Of a stretch of DNA of 38,003 nucleotides, positions 6,289-13,515 are shown piece after piece (position 1 is the stretch's first letter; every line of letters starts with the position of its first letter). This DNA is from a virus: IMG/VR virus record IMGVR_UViG_3300038566_000181, positions 1 through 38,003 of that record. One strand, 5' to 3'. A program made the translations under genes and the position numbers. Under the pieces are notes generated by a model, which saw nothing but the letters and a program-made list of their open reading frames with translations, made no database searches and was not told where the DNA came from.

Positions 6289-8030
6289 TAGAAATACTCC
6301 TCTATATTATTTATTTTGTCTCTTATATTTTCCCATCCAAGATCATTACGATTAAATAAGGTGTCTTCAGAAAATTTCTTATCTGCTTTATTAAAATATA
6401 GAGTCTGAACACCACCTGTCCTACCAGTCTCTCTCTCTTTTAACAGTTCTATTTGTCCATTACACCCGTCTCTTTCGATATCTAGCTTTGCAACACCTAT
6501 CATTACATCTACTAAATTTGGGATATTACTTGACCCAAGCACTCCATATTTTTTAGGTTTTAGTGTATCGCTATCACCTGTTGGGTTTTTCTGATGAGCA
6601 ACTATGTGTAATTTAACACCAAAAGACTTGGCAAATTCAGTACACTTTTTAATAAACCCTGTCTGAGTATCGTTTAAGCTGTTTTGATTATATTGTAGAA
6701 TGGTTGCCATGTTATCTATCACAAATGTTTTTACTCCATATCTAATAGACACATTCTTGAATATCGCAAAAAGGCTTTCATAATCTCCTGCAAAAGAGTC
6801 TTTAACAATATAAAATCTATCTGCAATCCAGTCATTTATTGCCATTACATTAAATTCATCAAGAAAATAATAGTTTTCGTCATATCTTTCACTATACCTT
6901 TCAATCAAATTAGTTATTCCAGAAGCCTGATAATATAGTGTTTTAAGTAGTTTTTTATTTGTTGACTCGCTTGAATATATACATATTGATTCGTTTTGAG
7001 CCAAAAATGTTGTAATCTCTTGTGACAATATTGTTGACTTACCGCAAGAGGTATATCCTGTCCACATTATTACATCTCCACCCCTATATCCACCCTCAGT
7101 GTTTCTATTAATATAATCAAATCCGCTTTCTATACTATCGAAAGAATCAGAATCATCAAATACATTAATTTCATCAGGAGTTATTATTTCAGCTATATCT
7201 TTAAATTTAGCGGTAGAAATCATTGCTTTAACTCCTTCTTCACCGCCATACTTCAAGCAGTCATTAGCGTCTTTGAACTTGTCAGAAAAAATATATTTAC
7301 ATTTATATTCACCTAGTCTGTGCATAATTTCATTTCTTGCTTTTATGCCAGCCTTATCTGAATCAGTCCAGATTATAATTTCTGAAAATTTCTGAACCCA
7401 ATCCCAACAATTAGTTAATGCAGTCATGTCACTAGCTCCGCTTGGTAAACTAACTGCATTTTTAAACCCAGCTTGCCATATAGATAAACAGTCTTCTTCA
7501 CCCTCTGTAATTATTAGAGATTCTCCCTTAACTTTATCCATCATGTAAAATACTGGTTTAGTGTTAGATTCACGCATTATTTTCTTATCTTTTATAGATC
7601 TAAATTTTCTAAAAGTAAGCTCGTTCTTATCGTCTTTATAGTTATAACTTATCCAACCATTTTTTGTCATTCCTATTTCAGCAAAATCTACAATTTTTTT
7701 CCCTATTCCCCTGTTAATAAAATATTTATAGATTAATTCTTTAGGTGATAATATTTCCTTAGTTGGTTTGGAATATTTCTTTGTAGATTGCTTTACCCTA
7801 TCACCACTAACATATACAGCGTTAAAGTCTTTAGCTAATTTCTGCAAGTTACCAGATACACCACAAGAATTAGCTCTAAAACACTTAAATAAACCAGTTT
7901 CCTGATTAATAGAAAAAGTATTTTGATCCCTGCTCTCACCACCATCACAATAAGGACAGTACTTAAATAGAATTTCCTTACCAGATATCCTATATTCCTT
8001 TCCTATCGCTCTTAATATGTTATCAATCAT
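6288..8030 (-). CDS. Primase-helicase, T7 gp4 / Twinkle type, 580 aa
   Basis: This is the replicative DNA helicase and, probably, primase. In order: a CHC2-like zinc ribbon (CPYC at 25-28, Cys50 and Cys56), a Toprim domain (LIITEGEEDC, later IIWTDSDKAG), and a RecA-type helicase core with Walker A GYTSCGKST and Walker B TFVIDNMAT, followed by a His-containing motif VAHQKNP. Start 8030 is preferred to 8039 because GGAGG is 9 nt before it, whereas the first ATG touches GGAGG. The start overlaps the stop of the upstream replication protein. All domain motifs look intact. Confidence 0.92.
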   Translation of the reverse strand: MIDNILRAIGKEYRISGKEILFKYCPYCDGGESRDQNTFSINQETGLFKCFRANSCGVSGNLQKLAKDFNAVYVSGDRVKQSTKKYSKPTKEILSPKELIYKYFINRGIGKKIVDFAEIGMTKNGWISYNYKDDKNELTFRKFRSIKDKKIMRESNTKPVFYMMDKVKGESLIITEGEEDCLSIWQAGFKNAVSLPSGASDMTALTNCWDWVQKFSEIIIWTDSDKAGIKARNEIMHRLGEYKCKYIFSDKFKDANDCLKYGGEEGVKAMISTAKFKDIAEIITPDEINVFDDSDSFDSIESGFDYINRNTEGGYRGGDVIMWTGYTSCGKSTILSQEITTFLAQNESICIYSSESTNKKLLKTLYYQASGITNLIERYSERYDENYYFLDEFNVMAINDWIADRFYIVKDSFAGDYESLFAIFKNVSIRYGVKTFVIDNMATILQYNQNSLNDTQTGFIKKCTEFAKSFGVKLHIVAHQKNPTGDSDTLKPKKYGVLGSSNIPNLVDVMIGVAKLDIERDGCNGQIELLKERETGRTGGVQTLYFNKADKKFSEDTLFNRNDLGWENIRDKINNIEEYF

Positions 8031-8953
8031 TTTAACCATCCTCCAGCTTTAAGAATTTCTACTTCAGAGATTAATTTACATTCTTGTTCTTTGCTAAAGT
8101 TCTTTGGTATATTCCCAAGAACATTATAAGCATGATGATATTGTTTTATTTCTATAGGTGCTGTACTTGGATCTTTAGTTTCTATAGGTCTGTCTTCATC
8201 ATATTTAACCCACTTACTCCCATCATCCTGATATTCTGAACAAATTAAATGGGTGGCATCTTTTACCTTCTGTCCAAAAAATTCTTTTATACCTCTTTTC
8301 CTAATAGCATATTGACCATTATTTTTAGTTTCTTCCACTAACAATGAGTGACGATCTATTAATATACACATCTCTTGATCAGATTCTATCTCTAATCTTT
8401 TCCTTGCTACATCAATAGCTTTTTTCATTTCATCAGTTAGTTTCTTATGATTAACAAGATTTTTTTTAGAAGTGTAGTTGTCGAATATTTTTTGGTAGGA
8501 AAATATATCTTCTATTTCTTCTTCTTCTTCTACTTCTTCTTTTATGGGGTTAATGTTGACATTAAACTCATTAATGTTAACTAGAACAAAGTTTTTGTTA
8601 ACTTTAATGCTTTTTTTTCTTTTAGCTGCTTCAAAATATCTTTTTTGTATTGCTTTTGAGGTTAATATTTTATATTTTTTATGAAGCTTTTTGCTAAAAA
8701 TATCTCTTTCTAGTGCAATGTTTACTATTTCTTCTATTAGTTTCAAGTCTATCATTATACGTCTCTTGATTAATAGAAATAAATCTTTACCATTTGTTAC
8801 ATAATACCCATTGTTTTGATAAGATAATTGCCAGATAGTTACTAAGACAGCCAAAGCATCACCGCCTTTTTCCGCTATAAGTAACTCTATTTTCTCGTCA
8901 AATTGAACATCCACAGGAAAATAGTCTATGCCTTGCTTTGTTGGTCTAGCCAT
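8027..8953 (-). CDS. Replication initiation / helicase-loading type protein with DUF4373 N-terminus, 308 aa
   Basis: The first 110 residues (ARPTKQGIDYFPVDVQFDEK, then GGDALAVLVTIWQLSYQNNGYY) match the DUF4373 (Lin1244/Lin1753-like) winged-helix domain found at the N-terminus of phage replication proteins. An acidic run of Glu follows at about 145-155. The C-terminal part is helical and may contact the helicase. Position directly before the primase-helicase, with overlapping stop and start, fits an origin-binding or helicase-loader role. The ribosome site is weak. Confidence 0.75.
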   Translation of the reverse strand: MARPTKQGIDYFPVDVQFDEKIELLIAEKGGDALAVLVTIWQLSYQNNGYYVTNGKDLFLLIKRRIMIDLKLIEEIVNIALERDIFSKKLHKKYKILTSKAIQKRYFEAAKRKKSIKVNKNFVLVNINEFNVNINPIKEEVEEEEEIEDIFSYQKIFDNYTSKKNLVNHKKLTDEMKKAIDVARKRLEIESDQEMCILIDRHSLLVEETKNNGQYAIRKRGIKEFFGQKVKDATHLICSEYQDDGSKWVKYDEDRPIETKDPSTAPIEIKQYHHAYNVLGNIPKNFSKEQECKLISEVEILKAGGWLK

Positions 8954-8959
8954 GATACC

Positions 8960-9550
8960 CTACTTTAAAACAGATGTTTCTGAGTCTTCTATAGCGTTCT
9001 TTATTTCAATAGTTAAATCGCAATCAGAAGGATTAAAATTAGTTATAATCCAATCAGCGTTTCCACTACATAAATCAAGAAAACACCCATCATTTGAGTC
9101 TACCTTAAATATACCATGATTTATATATTCGTCATCGTAAATTAAATGGTTTGAATATAGCCTAGCTTCTTCTGTGCCTATAAGGTAGCAAAATATTTCT
9201 GCTTCTTTATATCCAATATCTTCCAATATGGCATATATAGCTCTTCTATATCTAGTAAGCTGCTCATAATCAGATGTTTTGATTTCTCTGTTTTTTAACT
9301 CAAACAAGGTGATAGATAAATGTGTTGACATCTCTTCTTCACCGTCTTTAAAAAATGATTCTGGTTGTATCAATATAACGTCAGCTATCCCATATCCGTT
9401 AAGGTTTTGCTGTCTCAATATTACTGAATTTTTATCAAGAAATATTTCTTGGTGATATTCTGGGTCTTCGTTTGTTTTTTCTATTTCTTTATTTAGAAAA
9501 TCGACAAAAACAGCTTCCATTTGTTCTTCTGATGCGAATGGCATATTCAT
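8960..9550 (-). CDS. PD-(D/E)XK nuclease-like protein, 196 aa
   Basis: The core of the restriction-endonuclease-like fold is visible: YGIADVI with Asp57, then TLFELKN with Glu84 and Lys86, followed by a helix with YEQLTRYRRA. This spacing matches D...ExK of PD-(D/E)XK nucleases. A role in processing DNA ends during replication or recombination is likely because it lies in the replication operon. The exact subfamily was not recognised. The start follows the stop of the 58-aa gene by one base. Confidence 0.6.
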   Translation of the reverse strand: MNMPFASEEQMEAVFVDFLNKEIEKTNEDPEYHQEIFLDKNSVILRQQNLNGYGIADVILIQPESFFKDGEEEMSTHLSITLFELKNREIKTSDYEQLTRYRRAIYAILEDIGYKEAEIFCYLIGTEEARLYSNHLIYDDEYINHGIFKVDSNDGCFLDLCSGNADWIITNFNPSDCDLTIEIKNAIEDSETSVLK

Positions 9551-9551
9551 T

Positions 9552-9728
9552 TTACTTCTCCTTAGTTAAATATTTTTCAATAGCTTCTTTTGTATAGTCT
9601 TGTAAATTAGAAAATCCGTTTACCTGTGATGATATTGTTGGGTAGTTTCTTTCTGGTAAGTAATTTTGGACGAACCATTTTAGCGTTTTGTTTTCAACTC
9701 TTAATTTTGTCTTAAAATTTTCAATCAT
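9552..9728 (-). CDS. Small unknown protein, 58 aa
   Basis: ATG at 9728 follows AAGGAG. The peptide starts MIENFKTKLRVENKTLKWFV and ends YLTKEK. It is basic and helical. It is the first gene after a strong promoter (9758-9786) and is followed almost without gap by the nuclease gene. Function unknown. Confidence 0.65.
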   Translation of the reverse strand: MIENFKTKLRVENKTLKWFVQNYLPERNYPTISSQVNGFSNLQDYTKEAIEKYLTKEK

Positions 9729-9757
9729 CTTATTTCTCCTTAATATTTAATGATGTA

Positions 9758-9786
9758 AATATAATTATAATAATTATTATCGTCAA
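9758..9786 (-). promoter_or_regulatory. Sigma70-type promoter for the replication genes
   Basis: Minus strand: TTGACG (9781-9786), a 17-nt spacer and TATATT (9758-9763). The start would be near 9750, about 20 nt upstream of the ATG at 9728. It lies just after a terminator, so it begins a new transcription unit for 9728 leftward to the primase-helicase. Confidence 0.7.
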
Positions 9787-9787
9787 G

Positions 9788-9816
9788 CAATAAATAAAGC
9801 GACCCTTTCGAGCCGC
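9788..9816 (-). terminator. Intrinsic terminator after the 124-aa gene
   Basis: Minus strand stem GCGGCTC / GGGTCGC with a GAAA tetraloop (7 bp, two G-T pairs) followed by TTTATTTATT. It ends the upstream transcription unit (SSB and the 124-aa gene). The T tract is interrupted, so termination may be partial. Confidence 0.6.
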
Positions 9817-9823
9817 CTTAACA

Positions 9824-10198
9824 CTATCTTAAATCCACAAACTTAGCGTTGCTGTAATTATCAAGATCGTAAAAGTCTTGGGTGAAATCTAATAATTTAG
9901 CTTCACAGGTGACTAGTTTCATCGGATATTTCTCTGCAAATGTAGTTTGTAATCCAGTTGCTTGCATCCCATCACATTTGATAGGCTTGTCTAGCTTCGC
10001 AATTTCCTGTCCATTTTTTTTAATAATAAACTGGAAAAAGCTGTAATTTAGTATTGGTTTATCTTCTTCTATCATTGTTCCGATTGGCACTGATAAAACA
10101 AGCATTCTAGCCTGGTAGAAATGAATAAAACCATCACGCTCAACGTATTTGTCGGCTTTGACTTCTGCTGTGAAATTTCTTCCTTTTAGCTTATACAT
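9824..10198 (-). CDS. Unknown protein encoded next to SSB, 124 aa
   Basis: Start 10198 is chosen because AAGGAG lies 7 nt upstream; a longer frame lacks a ribosome site. The protein starts MYKLKGRNFTAEVKADKYVE and is beta-rich, with an HFYQARMLVLSVP segment and an acidic C-terminus (DFYDLDNYSNAKFVDLR). It lies downstream of SSB in the same direction, so a role in DNA replication or recombination is possible. No family recognised. Confidence 0.55.
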   Translation of the reverse strand: MYKLKGRNFTAEVKADKYVERDGFIHFYQARMLVLSVPIGTMIEEDKPILNYSFFQFIIKKNGQEIAKLDKPIKCDGMQATGLQTTFAEKYPMKLVTCEAKLLDFTQDFYDLDNYSNAKFVDLR

Positions 10199-10249
10199 AA
10201 TAACTCCTTTATGATTTGTTTTTGTCTGGGTCAAATCTTATAATGACCC

Positions 10250-10657
10250 TTAATTAAAAGGTACATCATCATCTGTAACTTGTTGACTTTTCACGCTAAC
10301 ACTATTTCCACCAGACTTTTCTAAAAAGCTGATCTTACGTGATATAATCTCGATAACACTACGATTATTATTATCTTTGTCTGTCCATGAGTTCATTTTT
10401 AAATATCCCTCAACTAATACTGGACTACCTTTTTGAAGCTCTTCGGCACATTTTTCGGCTGTTTTATCCCAAGCTGTTACATTGATAAAGCTTGTGTCGT
10501 TGACCCATTCACCGTTTTTCTGGTAGCTATTATCAAAAGCTATTGAAATCTTTGTGACTGCTATGCCTCCGCTCGTGTATCTCAGTTCTGCGTCTCGTGT
10601 TAACCTCCCAGTTAAAGTTACTGAGTTTACTTTTGGAAATCTTAATTCTCCTGCCAT
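10250..10657 (-). CDS. ssb: Single-stranded DNA-binding protein, 135 aa
   Basis: The OB-fold signature is clear: VNSVTLTGRLTRDAELRYTS at the N-terminus, then WVNDTSFINVTAWDKTAE and GSPVLVEGYLKMNSWTDKD. The short acidic tail ends DDDVPFN, the C-terminal tip through which SSB contacts partner proteins. The protein coats single strands during replication and recombination. It follows the terminal element copy 2, whose putative promoter would serve it, and has a GGAG ribosome site. Confidence 0.93.
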   Translation of the reverse strand: MAGELRFPKVNSVTLTGRLTRDAELRYTSGGIAVTKISIAFDNSYQKNGEWVNDTSFINVTAWDKTAEKCAEELQKGSPVLVEGYLKMNSWTDKDNNNRSVIEIISRKISFLEKSGGNSVSVKSQQVTDDDVPFN

Positions 10658-10679
10658 GATTTTCTCCTTTTGTTTTATT

Positions 10680-10768
10680 TAAAAGTTATTGGAAACTAAA
10701 CAAAATAACTATTGTAGGTTATAGCAACTTGAGTTTCCAATAACTGCGTCGCGAGTATCTATGTTATG
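10680..10768 (-). repeat. 89-nt terminal element, copy 2 (end of cassette array 1)
   Basis: The counterpart of 5001-5089 (82 of 89 positions equal). Minus strand: begins in the stop codon of the last cassette gene (GCATAAC), then CTCGCG, then the 14-bp perfect inverted repeat with an inner ATAAC/GTTAT hairpin. Sequence outside the 89 nt differs completely between the copies: SSB follows here, the 53-aa gene there. It marks the border between cassettes and backbone. Confidence 0.8.
10711..10740 (-). promoter_or_regulatory. Possible promoter within terminal element copy 2, upstream of SSB
   Basis: Minus strand TTGGAA (10735-10740), an 18-nt spacer and TACAAT (10711-10716). Both hexamers are identical in the other copy. 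Start of transcription would be near 10704, giving a leader of about 45 nt before the SSB start. Confidence 0.45.
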
Positions 10769-11093
10769 CAAACTTCAATTTCCTTTTTAACGGTATGTAG
10801 ATATAAGTTGCATTTGTAGGTCTATCGTGATATTTGACATAAGATTCTCCGTTTATCTCCCAGCCTTGATCTAAGTAAACTTTAAGATTTTCATTTATAT
10901 GATTTTCGTGAGAAGTAAATATTACATATTCGAATTTAAGTTTACTCTTACTTATATCTTTAAGCGTAAAAATTAAATAATAAGCCATAGTAGCACCCAA
11001 AAATATTTCTCCAGCATTTCCCGTTATTGCTAAATATGAGAATAAAAATATTGCAACCATACTAGCTATTGCTCTAATTAAAAATCTTTTCAT
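10764..11093 (-). CDS. Cassette gene: small membrane protein, 109 aa
   Basis: Two membrane segments at about residues 7-24 and 28-45 (IRAIASMVAIFLFSYLAITG; EIFLGATMAYYLIFTL) precede a soluble C-terminal part with FEYVIFTSHENHINENLKVY and LDQGWEINGESYVKY. The C-terminal pattern, a short domain with a conserved GWE, resembles small DUF4177-like domains, a weak resemblance only. It shares a cassette with the 76-aa gene upstream (11 nt gap). Its stop lies in GCATAAC at the start of the terminal element. Confidence 0.55.
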   Translation of the reverse strand: MKRFLIRAIASMVAIFLFSYLAITGNAGEIFLGATMAYYLIFTLKDISKSKLKFEYVIFTSHENHINENLKVYLDQGWEINGESYVKYHDRPTNATYIYIPLKRKLKFA

Positions 11094-11104
11094 CTTAAAC
11101 TCCT

Positions 11105-11335
11105 TTAATTTCTACCGGAAATAATATTTCCTGATTTAGTTATCTTTACATAAAACTCAATCTCTCCACTGTTGCCTTTAAAATGATAGTGATTAAATGG
11201 ATATATTAAACCACTATATTCATTAATAAATTCATTTGCAGAGTCTAAAGCCATTTTTCTTTCGACTCCATTTCTACAATTTTTTATAGTTATAATTGGT
11301 GATGGTTTCATTTCATATTTTGTAAAAGCTGACAT
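11105..11335 (-). CDS. Cassette gene: unknown protein, 76 aa
   Basis: A strong AGGAGG lies 6 nt before ATG 11335. The protein begins MSAFTKYEMKPSPIITIKNC and ends KSGNIISGRN. It is probably soluble. It is the first of two genes in the cassette that begins TTATGCAAA at the site 11371-11419. Function unknown. Confidence 0.55.
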   Translation of the reverse strand: MSAFTKYEMKPSPIITIKNCRNGVERKMALDSANEFINEYSGLIYPFNHYHFKGNSGEIEFYVKITKSGNIISGRN

Positions 11336-11370
11336 ATAGCCTCCTATTGCTATTTAATTAATCAAAATTT

Positions 11371-11419
11371 GCATAACAAACGTGTCAGTGCTCTGCACCG
11401 CACACGTCAAACATTATAT
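11371..11419 (-). other. attC-like site, 49 nt
   Basis: Minus strand: ATATAAT, GTTTG, stem ACGTGT-g-CgGTGC with GCACtG-ACACGT around an AGA loop, TT, GTTATGC. Bulged G in the left arm plus one mismatch. The stop of the 145-aa gene is in the left box. The left box does not pair fully with the right box (ATATAA versus TTATGC), as expected if they came from different cassettes. Confidence 0.78.
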
Positions 11420-11851
11420 TTTTACTATAGCCCTTATTTCTATTTCATATGTGATTGTCTCTCTAAACTTTGTAAATATCTCCAGCTTTAAAGAACTTAT
11501 CCTGTTATCCAATTTCAACGGATTATCTTGTTGAAACATAACTGAATGTATTTTGCCTTTAATTTTTGATATTTCAGATTCTATGACAATATCTTTGCCA
11601 ACACTTAATGCGTTAAATTCTGGCTCATTTACGCGTAGAGTTGTTCCATCGAACTTCCCCAGCATATTATTCTCAATATAAAAATTAACTCCTTTTACTT
11701 CTTTTTCTGGTAGTTTAATATTTAAATTAATAAAGTCAATAAACATTTGAGCTTCTTCTCTATAATTCCCAATAACCAAACCATCAAATCCATTCCCTTT
11801 TATCTGTGGGTGAGCTTCTCTCATATAGTGTTTAACTATAAACGTTTCCAT
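11414..11851 (-). CDS. Cassette gene: unknown protein, 145 aa
   Basis: Start follows AGGAGG. The protein starts METFIVKHYMREAHPQIKGN, has a middle with alternating strands (VNFYIENNMLGKFDGTTLRV) and a C-terminal half of regular beta pattern ending EIEIRAIVKI. Soluble by eye; no family recognised. Its cassette begins TTATATTTTT, complementary to its own end AAAAATATAA over ten bases. The stop codon is part of the attC-like site. Confidence 0.58.
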   Translation of the reverse strand: METFIVKHYMREAHPQIKGNGFDGLVIGNYREEAQMFIDFINLNIKLPEKEVKGVNFYIENNMLGKFDGTTLRVNEPEFNALSVGKDIVIESEISKIKGKIHSVMFQQDNPLKLDNRISSLKLEIFTKFRETITYEIEIRAIVKI

Positions 11852-11879
11852 CTTTATTCCTCCTAATTAATTAAAAAAA

Positions 11880-11927
11880 ATATAACATAGCTGTCACGCT
11901 ACGCTTTGCACAGCCTGCTCATTATAC
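11880..11927 (-). other. attC-like site, 48 nt, after the methyltransferase gene
   Basis: Minus strand: GTATAAT, GAGCAG, stem GCTGT-g-CA with TG-ACAGC, inner GC-GTA-GC, TAT, GTTATAT. Nearly the same as the anchor site of array 2 (6000-6049), from which it differs by two missing inner bases and the right-box ending. The methyltransferase stop lies in the left box. Confidence 0.78.
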
Positions 11928-12851
11928 GCTATTAATTCTTTCCTTCGCTATTTTGAAATATTTCTCATCTAATTCAATTCCTATGAAATTTCTGTTGGTG
12001 TTCTTGCAAGCAACGCCAGTGCTTCCGCTTCCCATAGTCAAATCAACTATTAAATCATTCTCATTACTAAAAGTTTTTATCAAATCTTCCAACAATAATA
12101 CAGGTTTTTGCGTGGGGTGGTAGCCGTTGTAATCCTTTTTGTATTTGAGTATGTTGCTTTTGTACTTGTTTCCTTCCCACAGGTTAAAAGTGCTTTTAGT
12201 TTTTTCTTTAAATTCATTTTCCTGTTCCTTTAAAACAGAATATTCAGTAAAGCCTTTCATTTTATCAATTCCGTACATTTCAATCATTTGTAGGTATGTT
12301 TTTTCTGTACATAAATGAACTTGGAAACTGTTTTTACCTAATAAAAAATGAAAGGCTCCTTGATGTCCCATTTCTTTAAATATCTGTCTTTTGGGCTTGT
12401 TTATGTATTCAATAACCAAATCAGCATAGCCATAAACAGGGTGCTTTAAACAAGTATCATAAACCTTGCTAAAAACCAAAATATCCTCAACATAACTTAC
12501 AGGTGCTTTATTTGCCACTAAGCAATTAGCGAAGTGCATTTTATCCCAATACATACAATAAGAGAAAGGTACGTTTGGTATTTGGTTTTTTATTAACTCA
12601 GTAGTAAAAGGTTGATTAGCAGATAATACCATTTTGCCGTTCTTGCGAAGTATTCTATTCGCAATTTGCATTATCTTTTCAGTTGGTATAATATTATCCC
12701 ATTCACTACCCGAAAGCCTTTTATATTTTTCAATATCTCCACCAAGTCCTTTTATTGTTCCATAGGGTAGATCAGTAAGTATTAAATCAACACTACCGCT
12801 TTCTATTTTATCGCTTTCAACTAAGCAATCGCCTTTATATAGTTTTATCAT
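11922..12851 (-). CDS. Cassette gene: DNA methyltransferase, beta class, 309 aa
   Basis: The enzyme transfers a methyl group from S-adenosylmethionine to adenine N6 or cytosine N4. Catalytic motif IV is DLPY (residues 27-30), near the N-terminus. The SAM-binding motif I lies at the C-terminus (VDLTMGSGSTGVA, about 269-281) followed by FIGIELDEKYF. The order IV before I with a target-recognition region between defines the beta class. No restriction partner is adjacent, so it is an orphan modification enzyme that may protect phage DNA. Its cassette starts TTATACGC and ends GCGTATAA. Confidence 0.92.
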   Translation of the reverse strand: MIKLYKGDCLVESDKIESGSVDLILTDLPYGTIKGLGGDIEKYKRLSGSEWDNIIPTEKIMQIANRILRKNGKMVLSANQPFTTELIKNQIPNVPFSYCMYWDKMHFANCLVANKAPVSYVEDILVFSKVYDTCLKHPVYGYADLVIEYINKPKRQIFKEMGHQGAFHFLLGKNSFQVHLCTEKTYLQMIEMYGIDKMKGFTEYSVLKEQENEFKEKTKSTFNLWEGNKYKSNILKYKKDYNGYHPTQKPVLLLEDLIKTFSNENDLIVDLTMGSGSTGVACKNTNRNFIGIELDEKYFKIAKERINSV

Positions 12852-12885
12852 CCTTCACCTCCTATTTTAAACTTTAATAAATTGC

Positions 12886-12934
12886 GTATAACAAAGCTAT
12901 CAGTGCTTTGCACCGCATAGCCGACCCATTAGCG
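12886..12934 (-). other. attC-like site, 49 nt, before the methyltransferase gene
   Basis: Minus strand: CGCTAAT, GGGTCG, stem GCTAT-g-CgGTGC with GCACtG-ATAGC and an AAA loop, TTT, GTTATAC. The left box CGCTAAT differs from the usual NCATAAT, and the matching TTAGCG is found at the start of the same upstream cassette (site 13434-13486), not in this site. Confidence 0.8.
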
Positions 12935-13153
12935 CAACTTCTCTAGCTTTTTACTATCACTAGCAAGTTTCAAGTGATACCCTGACGAAAATTTACTAAA
13001 CTGATCAACAATATCTGGATTAACTCTAAAAAAGTCTATAACACTGAATAGGTCTTTTTTATCAACAATAGAATGCTTATCATCTAAATTCAATTTTTGT
13101 TCTGTTCTTGTATGTGGTTCAAGAAATCTTATTCCAAAATCTTCTGTTTTCAT
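12929..13153 (-). CDS. Cassette gene: unknown protein, 74 aa
   Basis: Begins MKTEDFGIRFLEPHTRTEQK and is basic and helical towards the end (SKKLEKLR). It follows the 76-aa gene with only one base between, so the two form one cassette. Its TAA stop is within the CGCTAAT box of the attC-like site. No family recognised. Confidence 0.55.
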   Translation of the reverse strand: MKTEDFGIRFLEPHTRTEQKLNLDDKHSIVDKKDLFSVIDFFRVNPDIVDQFSKFSSGYHLKLASDSKKLEKLR

Positions 13154-13154
13154 C

Positions 13155-13385
13155 TTACTTATCCTTGTTTAGTTTTTCAAAATTATCGACTATGTGGTTA
13201 TAAACATCTCTCGCTATATCAACTGGGATATTATCATCTTCAGATGCCAGAATAAAATCATCTTCAGTCATTGTTCCATAACTCCAAGCTGCCCAAACTC
13301 TAGTGCAACAATAAATATCAGTTAAATCATAACTGTCAATAATACCTTGCTGTTGATCTTCTGTAAGTTCATCAAATCTTTTCAT
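13155..13385 (-). CDS. Cassette gene: unknown acidic protein, 76 aa
   Basis: Preceded by AGGAGG. Sequence begins MKRFDELTEDQQQGIIDSYD and contains a paired Cys (YCCTRVWAAW) and an acidic C-terminal half. Probably a small helical protein. It opens a two-gene cassette whose first bases TTAGCG-a-AACT match the complement of the cassette end over ten of eleven positions. An AATTCGGAA palindrome (13405-13423) lies in its leader. Confidence 0.57.
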   Translation of the reverse strand: MKRFDELTEDQQQGIIDSYDLTDIYCCTRVWAAWSYGTMTEDDFILASEDDNIPVDIARDVYNHIVDNFEKLNKDK

Positions 13386-13404
13386 TTTTCCTCCTATTTT
13401 AACA

Positions 13405-13423
13405 AATTCGGAAATTCCGAATT
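13405..13423 (-). repeat. Perfect palindrome in the leader of the 76-aa cassette gene
   Basis: AATTCGGAA, one base, TTCCGAATT: nine-base arms without mismatch. It lies 10 nt inside the cassette, between the recombination point and the ribosome site. It could be an operator or a mini-hairpin; there is no T run for termination. Confidence 0.6.
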
Positions 13424-13433
13424 AATACAGTTT

Positions 13434-13486
13434 CGCTAACAACTGTGTCCTCACCGTACGGCAAGGCACACAGCGAGACATTATGA
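13434..13486 (-). other. attC-like site, 53 nt
   Basis: Minus strand: TCATAAT, GTCTCG, stem CTGTGT-g-CCT with AGG-ACACAG, inner CC-GTAC-GG, TT, GTTAGCG. Bulged G in the left arm as in the others. Right box GTTAGCG is unlike the common GTTATGC and matches the end of its own downstream cassette. Confidence 0.8.
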
Positions 13487-13508
13487 GAACTTTTTGCTAT
13501 AGTGGAGC
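13481..13508 (+). repeat. 28-bp inverted repeat, left copy, flanking the DUF7446-like gene
   Basis: Matches the reverse complement of 13918-13945 at 27 of 28 positions. It starts with TTATGAGAAC at the attC-like boundary and reads on through GCTATAGTGGAGC. This is the longest cassette-end match in the window and makes the cassette look like an element with terminal inverted repeats. Confidence 0.88.
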
Positions 13509-13515
13509 TAAGTTC

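Noticed and set aside
5001-10768. CRISPR array
   Set aside because: The repeats are few, unevenly spaced by genes, and not direct repeats with unique spacers of equal length; no cas genes are seen.
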